From assembly GCA_017656185.1 (NCBI GenBank), contig JACDOK010000021.1:1-34745 (forward strand): DNA of 34,745 nt, given 5' to 3'. The notes beneath the pieces were generated by a model, which was not told the origin of the DNA, ran no database searches, and worked only from the letters and a program-made list of their open reading frames with translations. The translations under genes and the position numbers were made by a program. This DNA is from Peptococcaceae bacterium (lineage in GTDB: Bacteria; Bacillota; Desulfotomaculia; Desulfotomaculales; JACDOK01). Numbering within the stretch: position 1 is the first letter of the stretch; each line of letters begins with the position of its first letter. Positions 18,317-26,298 of this stretch are shown piece after piece.

Positions 18317-19603
18317 CTACCTGTTTGACCTATAGAGGGTGATGTAGGGCTGTCCCCAATTTTTCCCATACACTTCAGCTATCTTGGTTAGATGTTCATC
18401 TGAAGCACTGGATTTTATCTCATCTAGGTAGCTGAAAAATTTGTCTATTGTGTTTAATGAAAAAAGGCGGGTACCATAATTAATTTCGTTACATAGTGGG
18501 ACTTCTCGCAAAAGACCATAGCATTCGTTATCGATAAACATTGCGTCACAGTACGGCAATAATACCGAGATTAGTTCAATATCGGTAATCATTCCACGAC
18601 TTGGTAATCGTTTCTGTCCCGCAGCGGCTTTTCTGGCTAAAGCTGCATAAAGCATAGCCGAGATTCTTAGAAACGGGACGTTCTTTAATGAAGGAGATCT
18701 AAGATATGCTACAATCTTAGACATTATTTCATCTTCATTAATTCCCGCCCTACGGAACACATCCGTGATAGAGTGTATTAGATTAACCGGGGAAGGGGGA
18801 AAAGCAATCTCGTTGGTTACTGCTGCTTGTCCAGTCATTACTTTGACCAGCTTTCCTAACCAATTGCAATAGACTTGCAAGACCGTGCGACCAAATGCCA
18901 TACACTCATCTTCAAATGTGTCCTCAAAGGACTTATTTATTTTCTGCCATTGACGGAATACATCCAAAAATCCTGTGTGTACTTTCTCTCTAGTTTCTCG
19001 TAGCTTGTCCAAAGAATCTTGGTCTCTTTCCCAATTAACTGATATGATATATGGTTCTTGCCAAGCATTGATGTTTCCATGAACAACGGAGTTAATATCT
19101 AAATTAGGGGGCTTATCTTCTTCATTGCCCAGCCAGTTTTTAGCATGTTCGCATATCTGAAACCTTTTAATATCTTCGTGGTGATAGAAGCTAACCCCAT
19201 GTGAAAGCAATTCATACATACGTTTAAGAGTGGGGTAGAACGGTGAAAGGAGTGACTCACTAGTATGAAAATCGGAATCAGGGCAAATGATTAGCTGAAG
19301 TTTACATAAAGTATCCAGCTTTTCAAATAACGTTCTCCAAATGGGATCGATAGTTCCTTTCTGGTATGCTTTAGTATTAGGGTTAAGACTTTTCATCATG
19401 TTGCTAAGCGCCATCTGATCGATGTAGATTACCTTTTTGTTCAGTGGCGGGAGCAAATAACTGGACGAATGCCAGCATTTTTTGCATCGTCTTACATAGT
19501 GCTGGTCGTATATTGATAATACCCCGAAGCTTTTTTGGTCACATTTCGGACAAGTACGATAGGGGGGACGGATAAAGTTTTTAGGATCTATTATAATCTC
19601 CAT
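18317..19603 (-). CDS. Zinc-ribbon protein with a PIN-like domain, unknown role
   Basis: I do not recognise a named family. The 428-residue protein starts at ATG 19603 with AGGAGG upstream (19615-19620). The N-terminus has a four-cysteine zinc ribbon (CPKC at residues 18-21, CKKC at 40-43). It is followed by VIYIDQMALSNMM (Asp62), which resembles the first strand and acidic residue of PIN-like nucleases, and by CDAMFIDNECYGLL with Asp353 and Asp358, which resembles the last acidic strand. A PIN-like ribonuclease fused to a nucleic-acid-binding ribbon is therefore an inference. The gene is AT-rich compared with glmS, faces it head-on, and begins the accessory island, where a defence or toxin role would fit. 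I see no partner antitoxin next to it. Confidence 0.55.
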   Translation of the reverse strand: MEIIIDPKNFIRPPYRTCPKCDQKSFGVLSIYDQHYVRRCKKCWHSSSYLLPPLNKKVIYIDQMALSNMMKSLNPNTKAYQKGTIDPIWRTLFEKLDTLCKLQLIICPDSDFHTSESLLSPFYPTLKRMYELLSHGVSFYHHEDIKRFQICEHAKNWLGNEEDKPPNLDINSVVHGNINAWQEPYIISVNWERDQDSLDKLRETREKVHTGFLDVFRQWQKINKSFEDTFEDECMAFGRTVLQVYCNWLGKLVKVMTGQAAVTNEIAFPPSPVNLIHSITDVFRRAGINEDEIMSKIVAYLRSPSLKNVPFLRISAMLYAALARKAAAGQKRLPSRGMITDIELISVLLPYCDAMFIDNECYGLLREVPLCNEINYGTRLFSLNTIDKFFSYLDEIKSSASDEHLTKIAEVYGKNWGQPYITLYRSNR

Positions 19604-19739
19604 GCCCCCACAGACCTCCTAGCCATTATCTTTTCGTTGAACGGAGCTGAAATTTTGAAGCGACTATTGGGTTGTTTAGCCTAGACCAATATACCCGTTA
19701 AGATTATCAAAACAATTATACCCCAGAGGGAAAACTAGT

Positions 19740-20640
19740 TTAAACGGTAGTAAAAAGGATCCTGAAAAAATTCTGTAGGATTTGAGGGTCAAGTCCAGAT
19801 TTGGTGTATAAAATCCCCTCTGGTAGGGTAGCTGTTTCCCATGCAACTTTGTCTTGCTGGTTTACATTTGTTGGCTCGTTCTTTTCAGTTCTTTTCCACT
19901 CCCAGTATTCATCCATGTTCAGATAGACACGGGGTACTCCATGCCTCATGCTGTGCCATTAACAGGGCCCCGATAAGACGTTCTGCCGATACCTGATTAG
20001 GGAAGATACGAATGACTCGTTCCCTTCGTCGGATTTCCTCGTTGAGACGCTCCACGCCGTTAGTGGTCCGAAGTCGCTTTCGATACCGCTCGGGCAGGGC
20101 CATCACTGCTATGGCGTCCTCAAAACCAACTTCCAGCCGTTCCACCGCCTTGGGAGCCCGATCGGCGTAGTCCCGGCTTGCCTTGTCCATAAGCCGGGGC
20201 GCCGTTGCCAGGTCCGGTGCGTCGAAGATCAACCGCAGCCGCCCGTGCAGTTCGCGTTGCAGAAACTTGGGGCAGGCATCCAGGACATTGCGGACAAAGT
20301 GGGTTTGCCCAGCACTCAGAGAACCTGAGTGCTGGGTACCATGTTGCCCCCTGAAAGTGGGTCTCTACGGCTTTCACAAGGCCTTTATGGTCATCAGAGG
20401 CGACCAGGTCCACCCCGTGCAGCCCTCGCTCCTTGAGACGAGCGAAGAATTCAGATCAGCTAGCCTCCGTTTCACTGTCGCCGATTATCAGCCCCAGGAT
20501 ATTTCACGGCAGCCTTCCCGGTTGCTCCCGGTAGCGACCGTACTCGGCCATCCTTTCGCACGCGGATCACCAGGGCATCTACCAGCAGGAACGGGTATTT
20601 CTGATGAGCCAAGCTCCTTTCATTCCATTCGTGCAGCTAA
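19740..20640 (-). pseudogene. IS256-family (mutator) transposase, broken
   Basis: Read from high to low coordinates, the remnant matches the middle and C-terminal parts of an IS256-type transposase: WNERSLAHQKYPFLLVDAL near 20627, then LKERGLHGVDLVASDDHKG and VKAVETHFQGATW near 20350, then THFVRNVLDACP, LPERYRKRLRTTNGVERLNE and RERVIRIFPNQVSAERLIGA, and YLNMDEYWEW in a shifted frame near 19910. The N-terminal third is missing. There are stops near 20460, more than one frameshift, and a 29-base palindrome in place of the expected Trp-Gln-Arg-Cys-Gln segment. It cannot be functional. Its truncated 5' end borders a GGGGTCAGG-type repeat also found elsewhere in the island. Confidence 0.9.
20307..20335. 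repeat. CCCAGCACTCA inverted-repeat element, copy 2 (in IS256 transposase)
   Basis: CCCAGCACTCAG (20307-20318) and CTGAGTGCTGGG (20324-20335) form a perfect 12-pair stem with a five-base loop. It sits inside the conserved core of the IS256 transposase gene, between codons for GATW and QTHFVRN, so it is an insertion or local replacement. Confidence 0.85.
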
Positions 20641-20657
20641 CGCAGTCCTGACCCCAT
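20641..20657 (-). repeat. GGGGTCAGG module at the truncated 5' end of the IS256 remnant
   Basis: On the minus strand this reads ATGGGGTCAGGACTGCG, the same as the flank of copy 3 near 22780 and close to sequences at 29438, 30467 and 34657. It marks the point where similarity to IS256 stops. The remaining bases to 20904 hold no gene I can recognise. Confidence 0.6.
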
Positions 20658-20904
20658 AAGGCACCGCGTGAATTTTTAAACACCTCCGACTTGCTAGGTC
20701 TTCGGTGTTTAGTTCTAAGGGGTGGGGAATTTTTCCCCGGTGATTATGGGGATTTTATCACCGGTTTTAACAGAATATTGGTCGTTAAAAGTTAAATATA
20801 AAAATTTTTTCTTTTGCAATGTTATTTTTCGACATCGTTCTGCTAACTGCCTCTGATATTATTATATAAATCGGATATTGGATTGAAAGGATGCGCAAGG
20901 GGCG

Positions 20905-22132
20905 ATGTTTAAACGAGAAGATTATGAAGAGTTAGAATATGATAAGCTAAAGTCTTATGCTTGCAAAAGCCGTGATGCAAAAAGAACTTATGATACCGAA
21001 GAACACGAATATAGGACAAGATATGAAAGGGATAAAGACAGGATAATTTATTCAAGAGCTTTTAGGAGGCTCGAATATAAAACACAAGTATACGTCTTCG
21101 ATGTTGATGACCATGTGAGAACACGACTTACCCATACCCTTGAGGTTAGTCGGATAGCTAGAAACATTGCTCGGGTTTTAGGAGTAAATGAAGATCTTAC
21201 AGAGGCGATTGCATTAGGGCACGATTTAGGCCATACGCCTTTCGGCCACGCTGGTGAAAAAGCCTTAGATGAAATTTTATCAAACAATGGCCACTGGGGT
21301 TTTAAACATAACGTTCAAGGCGTTCGAATTGTAGATAGATTGGAAAAGAAATATTTTTCGCATGATGGCCTAAATTTGACTTGGGACGTCAGAGAGGGGA
21401 TCCTCAAACATACGAAATTACCTGATGGACTCCCTCCTGAAAGATACCCCACCAATTGTAAAGACTTAGCGTTAAATATTCCTTTTTCTACAACAGTAGA
21501 GGGGCAGATTGTTAATGTAGCCGATGAAATCGCCCAAAGGTGCCACGACTTGGACGATTGCTGGGAGTTGGGGCTTATCGATTTTGACCGCCTTAAAAAG
21601 CTCGAAATATACCAGGTGATACAGGATTTTTATCTAGAGGAAAGGAAATATGATATGAATCATGAACTTGTCAAAAGAGAAGAAGAAGACAAAAAAAGGC
21701 TTTTCACGCGCTGTCTTACGAGTTTTCTGATTACTGATGTTATTAGGCATTCTGACGAGGTTTTATTCCTCGTTGGAAAAAGAACTCAAGCCTCGGGAAA
21801 TAGATAAAGAAGTAATTCAACATAGCCCCACAGTGAAAAAAATGGTAGAAGATTTTAAAAATTTAATTGAAAATAAGATATTTAATTCTCCAGGGGTTAA
21901 GAGATTAGACAGCTCTGCTAAATCGGTAATCGAACACCTATTTAATACTTTCGCTGAGTTTCCAGAGCAACTTCCAAAAACTACTCAGGAAAAGTATAGA
22001 AAAGCTAGGAAATTGGGTAACGGAAACGAGTTGCTCGTCATAGCAGACTATATCGCGGGAATGACTGACAGGTATGCATACAAACAGTTTAAGGGTACCC
22101 ATGTGTTAAAAAATAAGTTTTCTCAAGTATAA
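20905..22132 (+). pseudogene. dgt: dGTP triphosphohydrolase (HD superfamily), split by a one-base frameshift
   Basis: dGTPases cleave dGTP to deoxyguanosine and triphosphate; some act as phage defence by draining dGTP. The first frame (20905-21807, 300 codons) holds the HD metal site: His77 in RLTHTLEVSRIARN, His106-Asp107 in GHDLGHTPFGHAGE, and Asp207 in VNVADEIAQ. The C-terminal part (ending YIAGMTDRYAYKQF) continues in the next frame to 22132. Removing one T from the TTTT run at 21761-21764 restores a continuous 408-residue reading (SDEV-YSSLEKELKPREID). The catalytic domain is whole, so a truncated product is possible; a sequencing error or slippage at the T-run cannot be excluded. The start has AAGGGG upstream. 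The gene is AT-rich and lies beside restriction genes. Confidence 0.88.
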
Positions 22133-22708
22133 TATAAAACTTAGACACAATTTGGTCACGTAACTAGCCGATACAGAGTGAGTCAACAGGTTCCGGGTAT
22201 TTTTCCTTCCCAGAAATGGTGTTGTGTGGAACCTTATTGAAAGACAGAGAGTCCCTGGCCGTTTGCCACTTCTAACACACCTGATTTGTTAGGATCAGTC
22301 CCACTCCCTCTCCGGGTAACCAAACAGGTGCTACACGATCGATGGAATACAGCGCTGCCTCCTTATAGGTGTCGGTTTTACCGGCTTTCTAAGAGCCGGT
22401 GCGAAGGAGGGCCTCTCCAGTTCTGAAGTGTGCCTTCCTAACATTCCGTTCCCCTTACGCCGGGAGGTTCTTCGGTGCTGCGATCCAAGTTCTTCACACC
22501 TTCCATGGCCTTCGCCTGGCCTACCAAGGCTCGGCTCCTCCTGGTCCCTGGTTTCCCAGGGGGGGTCTTACGACGCGGCAGGATTCACTTTATGTTACGG
22601 ACTGCTAGGTCGCTCGCACCCTAAAAGGTACTTTCTCACGGCGCTTCGGTGCTGGGATCTCTCCTCACACCGGCTGTTAGCTACAGGGCGGCTTGGCCCT
22701 TACCCTGG
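22133..22708. other. Gene-free, GC-rich structured block
   Basis: I see no convincing gene. The block is rich in short inverted pairs and has internal direct similarity: TTCGGTGCTGCGATCC near 22472 and TTCGGTGCTGGGATCT near 22645, each followed by a CTTCACACC/CTCACACC segment. Translations in two forward frames resemble spurious hypothetical proteins that I recall as often annotated over repeated non-coding DNA in clostridia. It abuts copy 3 of the CCCAGCACTCA element. It may be a decayed non-coding mobile element read on the minus strand. Confidence 0.4.
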
Positions 22709-22756
22709 CCCAGCGCTTAGGAAGCTCTTAAATTACAAGCCCTACTGAGTGCTGGG
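22709..22756. repeat. CCCAGCACTCA inverted-repeat element, copy 3
   Basis: CCCAGCGCTTAG (22709-22720) and CTGAGTGCTGGG (22745-22756) form a 12-pair stem with two G-U-type mismatches and a 24-base loop. The right end continues into the second module described in the next entry. Confidence 0.65.
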
Positions 22757-22801
22757 CTGGTACACTTCAGCTTAGCTGGACACGCGCAGTCCTGACCCCA
22801 T
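22757..22801 (-). repeat. GGGGTCAGG module attached to copy 3
   Basis: On the minus strand it reads TGGGGTCAGGACTGCGCG, then TGTCCAGCTAAGCTGAAG, then TGTACCAGC, running straight into CCCAGCACTCAG. The same order of modules is seen at 34648-34712 and, with about ten bases missing, at 29429-29483. Confidence 0.75.
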
Positions 22802-23088
22802 GAGGCTCCCGTCCCTTGAAATGCCTGTCGTTACTGGAATCTTATTTTTAGTCGTCACACATGAGTATGTAGGATTAAAAAAGGTGAGTAACATAGTTAA
22901 CTAATTTCTTTATGCACCAACAAATAACGACATTTTTCAACAAGGATTTTTTAAGCAATAAATTGAACTAAAAAACCAGTTGCAGGAAAACCTTGATTTT
23001 TTGTCCACATGTCTTAACCTTGAAAAACTCTGCTTTTCAAAAGGCTTTTTGCTGAAAAAGGCTGGATGAAGGAGTAAAATAATACAAA
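22802..23088. other. AT-rich stretch without recognisable genes
   Basis: No open frame or RNA gene is convincing. CTTGAAAAACTCTGC / CTTTTCAAAAGG and GCTTTTTGCTGAAAAAGGC near 23040-23063 suggest small A/T-rich hairpins just before the CARF-like fragment. Confidence 0.3.
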
Positions 23089-23381
23089 ATGAGTACAGTC
23101 CTGTTGGCTAACATTGGAAATTCAGATCTTAGGTTTGAAGGGCGGTCTTAGAGGATTAGAGGGCAAAGGGGAAAGAGATTTTAAAGGGGCTTCAAGAGGA
23201 TTTTGAACTGTATCGCTTGGAACTGGAATTTCCCATTTTAGAACCAATCATTAAAGAACTGAACAAGATAACCCTGCTTATACTCTTTGCTACCGACCAG
23301 CATCAGGGGACTACCGAAGAACGATTTTGGAAACGAGATACTTTGCGTGTACAGGACGACGATTACTTGGCTACTTTTTAG
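23089..23381 (+). pseudogene. CARF-like (CRISPR-associated sensor) protein, broken fragment
   Basis: Two short frames look like the start and a later segment of a single protein. The first, from ATG 23089, reads MSTVLLANIGNSDLRFEGR and then stops; the GNSD loop after a hydrophobic strand is typical of CARF domains that bind cyclic oligoadenylate. The second frame, open from 23160 to a stop at 23379, contains LQEDFELYRLELEFPILEPI and then LLILFATDQHQGTTEERFWK, matching the later CARF strand with a TDQ motif. The frame change lies between about 23145 and 23160, and the gene ends abruptly before the methyltransferase. AAGGAG at 23069-23074 precedes the ATG, rather far. No effector domain, cas gene or CRISPR array is visible here. 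Confidence 0.5.
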
Positions 23382-23397
23382 AAACAGGAGGAGCCTG

Positions 23398-26298
23398 ATG
23401 GCACGTAAAAAGAAGGCCAACAAAGAAAAGCGCATCATCGAAACCTATGAACATAAGGACAAGCAGCGCGTCAACAACCCACCAGTTGGGCTGGTGACGC
23501 CGGAAACCGACCCCGACACTGGGCGGAAGAAGCGCTACGCCTACGACCCTCACCTGGACCCTCAACTAGTTTGGGCGGGCAAGGCGGAGCACACGTCCTT
23601 TGAAATACCTACGGTTTCCTTGCACGTCCATGAGCGGATTGCACCGCGCACCATCATCGAGGCGGTCAGGAAGCGTAATGGGAACGGGGCGCAGCAACTT
23701 TCTCTGTTTGAAACCGAACGCCAGGAGCCGCTGCGTCAGGCCATTGCGTTCTATAAACACGCCCACGGCTGGTCGAACCGCCTGATCGCCGGCGACAGCC
23801 TGCTGGTGATGAACTCGCTCTTGGAAAAAGAGGGGCTGGCCGGCAAGGTGCAGATGATCTACATCGACCCGCCCTACGGCATCAAGTACAGCTCCAACTT
23901 CCAGCCCTTCGTCAACAAGCGCGACGTAAAGGACGGCAAGGACGAGGATCTCACAGCCGAGCCGGAGCAGATCAAGGCCTTCCGGGACACCTGGGAGCTG
24001 GGCATCCACTCCTACCTCACCTACCTGCGTGACCGGCTGCTTTTGGCCCGCGAACTGCTCACCGAGAGCGGCAGCATCTTCGTGCAGATCAACGACGAGA
24101 ACGTTCACCACGTGCGCGAGTTGATGGATGAGGTGTTTGGGGCAGAAAACCTGGTAGTCACAATCTGTTTCAAGAAAAAGGCATATCAAGATGCGGCTGC
24201 TCTTGCGCCTGTTAATGATTACCTTGTTTGGTATGCTAAAGATAAAAGAAATCTCAAATTTAGGCCTCTTTACGTAGAACGCACGTTTGAAGGAGATGTA
24301 GGTAAATTCACACGAATTGTCTCACCCGAAGGTAATGATTGGGCAACTTCATCGTTTACGGAAAAAGAACTGGGCGAGAAACTGGCCCAGGGGTGGCGTC
24401 TGATGAGACATGATTATCCACTTGTGAGCCAGGATCCCTCGCCATTGCCAACGCCTTTCAAGTTTGAGGGCGTAACATACGAGCCCCCTTCTAATCGTCA
24501 TTGGAGTGTTAGGTTTCCTGATGGGTTGGAACGGCTTGCATATGTTGGGCGGCTACGCGGTACAGGAACTCGTTTATTCGCAAAAGTCTTCTGGGATGAT
24601 AGACCCATTACTCCCCTCAATAACTTCTGGGACAATCTCAAGGGTGCGGCAAACCCGGTTTATGTCGTACAGACGTATGAAGTAGTTATCCAACGCTGCC
24701 TGCTGATGACCACCGACCCCGGCGACCTGGTGTTCGACCCCACCTGCGGTAGCGGTACTACGGCCTATGTGGCCGAAAAATGGGGCCGGCGTTGGATCAC
24801 CTGCGACACGTCCCGCGTGGCCATTGCCATCGCACGCCAGCGGCTGATGACCGCCGTCTTTGACTACTACGAACTGGCCCACCCGGAGGAAGGCGTGGGC
24901 AGCGGGTTCAAGTACAAGACCGTGCCGCACATCACGCTTAAGTCCATCGCCAATAACCCGGAGATTGACGGCATCTATGCCCGCATGCACCCGGCCATCG
25001 AGCAGGCCCTGGCCGAGCTGAACACGACACTTCGTGAGAATTCTCCGCAGCCCTTCACCGTCACCCGGGGCGGACGAGCCGGAAAGCAGGTGGACTTCCG
25101 CAAGCCCGAAGGCGAAATGGTGAAACTCCCCTCCGGCCAGGAGGCCCCGGCCGGCGCACTGCTGGAATGGGAAGTGCCTTTCGATTTCCCCACCGACTGG
25201 CCGGATGCTGCCCGCAAACCCTTCGCGGCATTCCACGCCGCCCGGCATGCCATGCAGAAGGCGATGGACGAAGCCATCGCTCGTCATGCACCGCAAGAAA
25301 CGCTCTACGACCAGCCGCTCGTCGATCGCAAGAAGGTGCGAGTGACCGGTCCGTTCACGGTGGAGGCGGTGCCCGCTCCGGCGGTCAGATCGGTGGACGA
25401 GATTCTCGAAAGAAAACCGCCCGAGGAAGGGGACGTTTCTGTGGCCCGTTCCGGAGAAACCCAGCGCCAGGCCGAATGGCGCGAGGAACTCCTGCGCACC
25501 GGCATCCGCGGTAAAGCCGGGCAGCACATCCGCTTCTCCCGGCTGGAGCCGCTTCCCGGCTGCCGCTGGCTGCATGCCGACGGCGAGACCCGCCCCAGCA
25601 ATGAGGGCGCCGATTCGGTGCGCGAAGATGCCCCAACCTACAACCCCATGCGGGTGGTGGTCTCCTTCGGCCCCGAACACGGCCCGCTGGAGCAGCGGCA
25701 GGTGCAATTGGCGATTGAAGAGGCGCAAACCCTGGTGCCCAGACCCAAACTCATCGTCTTCGCGGCCTTCCAATTCGACCCGGAAGCGGCCAAGGACATC
25801 GACGAGACCAACTGGCCCGGCGTCACCCTGCTGAAAGTTCAGATGAACGCGGATCTACTGACCGCAGACTTGAAGAAGAAACGCGCCAGCAACGAATCCT
25901 TCTGGCTCATCGGCCAGCCGGACGTACAGGTAGAGCGCATCACCGAAGGTGAGCACAAGGGCAAACTGCGCGTCTCGGTACACGGTTTCGACTATTACAA
26001 CACCAAGACCGGCAACATTGAATCCGGCGGCGCGGATAAGATCGCCCTATGGATGCTGGACACCGATTACGACGGCCGCAGCCTCTACCCGTGGCAGGTC
26101 TTTTTCCCCATGGCCGGTAAGAACGAGGGCTGGGCGAAACTTGCCCGAAACCTCAAGGCCGAGATTGATCCCGATTTGATTGAAGCCTACCGCGGCACGG
26201 TCTCGCTCCCCTTTGAGCCCGGAGAGCACAAACGCATTGCCGTTAAAATCGTGGACGACCGGGGCATCGAAAGCCTGAAAGTGCTGGAGGTGAACTGA
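23398..26298 (+). CDS. mod: Type III-like restriction-modification DNA methyltransferase (Mod)
   Basis: This adenine-type DNA methyltransferase would mark the recognition site of the system. From ATG 23398, preceded by AGGAGG, it has 966 residues, longer than the roughly 600-700 usual for type III Mod. The order DPPYG (residues 157-161, motif IV) before FDPTCGSGTT (446-455, motif I) makes it a beta-class enzyme. The intervening residues (about 250-425) form the target recognition domain and are coded by visibly more AT-rich DNA than either side. The extra 400-odd C-terminal residues are not recognisable to me. It overlaps res by one base (TGATG). High GC and codon use unlike the AT-rich neighbours suggest lateral transfer of the pair. 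Confidence 0.9.
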   Translation: MARKKKANKEKRIIETYEHKDKQRVNNPPVGLVTPETDPDTGRKKRYAYDPHLDPQLVWAGKAEHTSFEIPTVSLHVHERIAPRTIIEAVRKRNGNGAQQLSLFETERQEPLRQAIAFYKHAHGWSNRLIAGDSLLVMNSLLEKEGLAGKVQMIYIDPPYGIKYSSNFQPFVNKRDVKDGKDEDLTAEPEQIKAFRDTWELGIHSYLTYLRDRLLLARELLTESGSIFVQINDENVHHVRELMDEVFGAENLVVTICFKKKAYQDAAALAPVNDYLVWYAKDKRNLKFRPLYVERTFEGDVGKFTRIVSPEGNDWATSSFTEKELGEKLAQGWRLMRHDYPLVSQDPSPLPTPFKFEGVTYEPPSNRHWSVRFPDGLERLAYVGRLRGTGTRLFAKVFWDDRPITPLNNFWDNLKGAANPVYVVQTYEVVIQRCLLMTTDPGDLVFDPTCGSGTTAYVAEKWGRRWITCDTSRVAIAIARQRLMTAVFDYYELAHPEEGVGSGFKYKTVPHITLKSIANNPEIDGIYARMHPAIEQALAELNTTLRENSPQPFTVTRGGRAGKQVDFRKPEGEMVKLPSGQEAPAGALLEWEVPFDFPTDWPDAARKPFAAFHAARHAMQKAMDEAIARHAPQETLYDQPLVDRKKVRVTGPFTVEAVPAPAVRSVDEILERKPPEEGDVSVARSGETQRQAEWREELLRTGIRGKAGQHIRFSRLEPLPGCRWLHADGETRPSNEGADSVREDAPTYNPMRVVVSFGPEHGPLEQRQVQLAIEEAQTLVPRPKLIVFAAFQFDPEAAKDIDETNWPGVTLLKVQMNADLLTADLKKKRASNESFWLIGQPDVQVERITEGEHKGKLRVSVHGFDYYNTKTGNIESGGADKIALWMLDTDYDGRSLYPWQVFFPMAGKNEGWAKLARNLKAEIDPDLIEAYRGTVSLPFEPGEHKRIAVKIVDDRGIESLKVLEVN

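Noticed and set aside
20183-20659. Forward frame over the IS256 remnant
   Set aside because: Opposite strand of a recognisable transposase; no protein signature.
22399-22748. Two overlapping forward frames in the GC-rich block
   Set aside because: They have Ser/Pro/Arg-rich low-information sequence of the kind produced by non-coding repeats and lack a ribosome site.
22133-22756. GC-rich block as a second group II intron
   Set aside because: GAGCCGG near 22391 and CCAGTTC near 22418 weakly recall domain V, but the upper stem does not pair and no domain VI or boundary motif follows.
23089-23381. CRISPR array near the CARF-like fragment
   Set aside because: No regularly spaced direct repeats with unique spacers are seen anywhere in the window; the repeats present are dispersed palindromes.
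24574-25773. 399-codon minus-strand open frame opposite mod
   Set aside because: GC-rich antisense shadow; the plus strand has all methyltransferase motifs.
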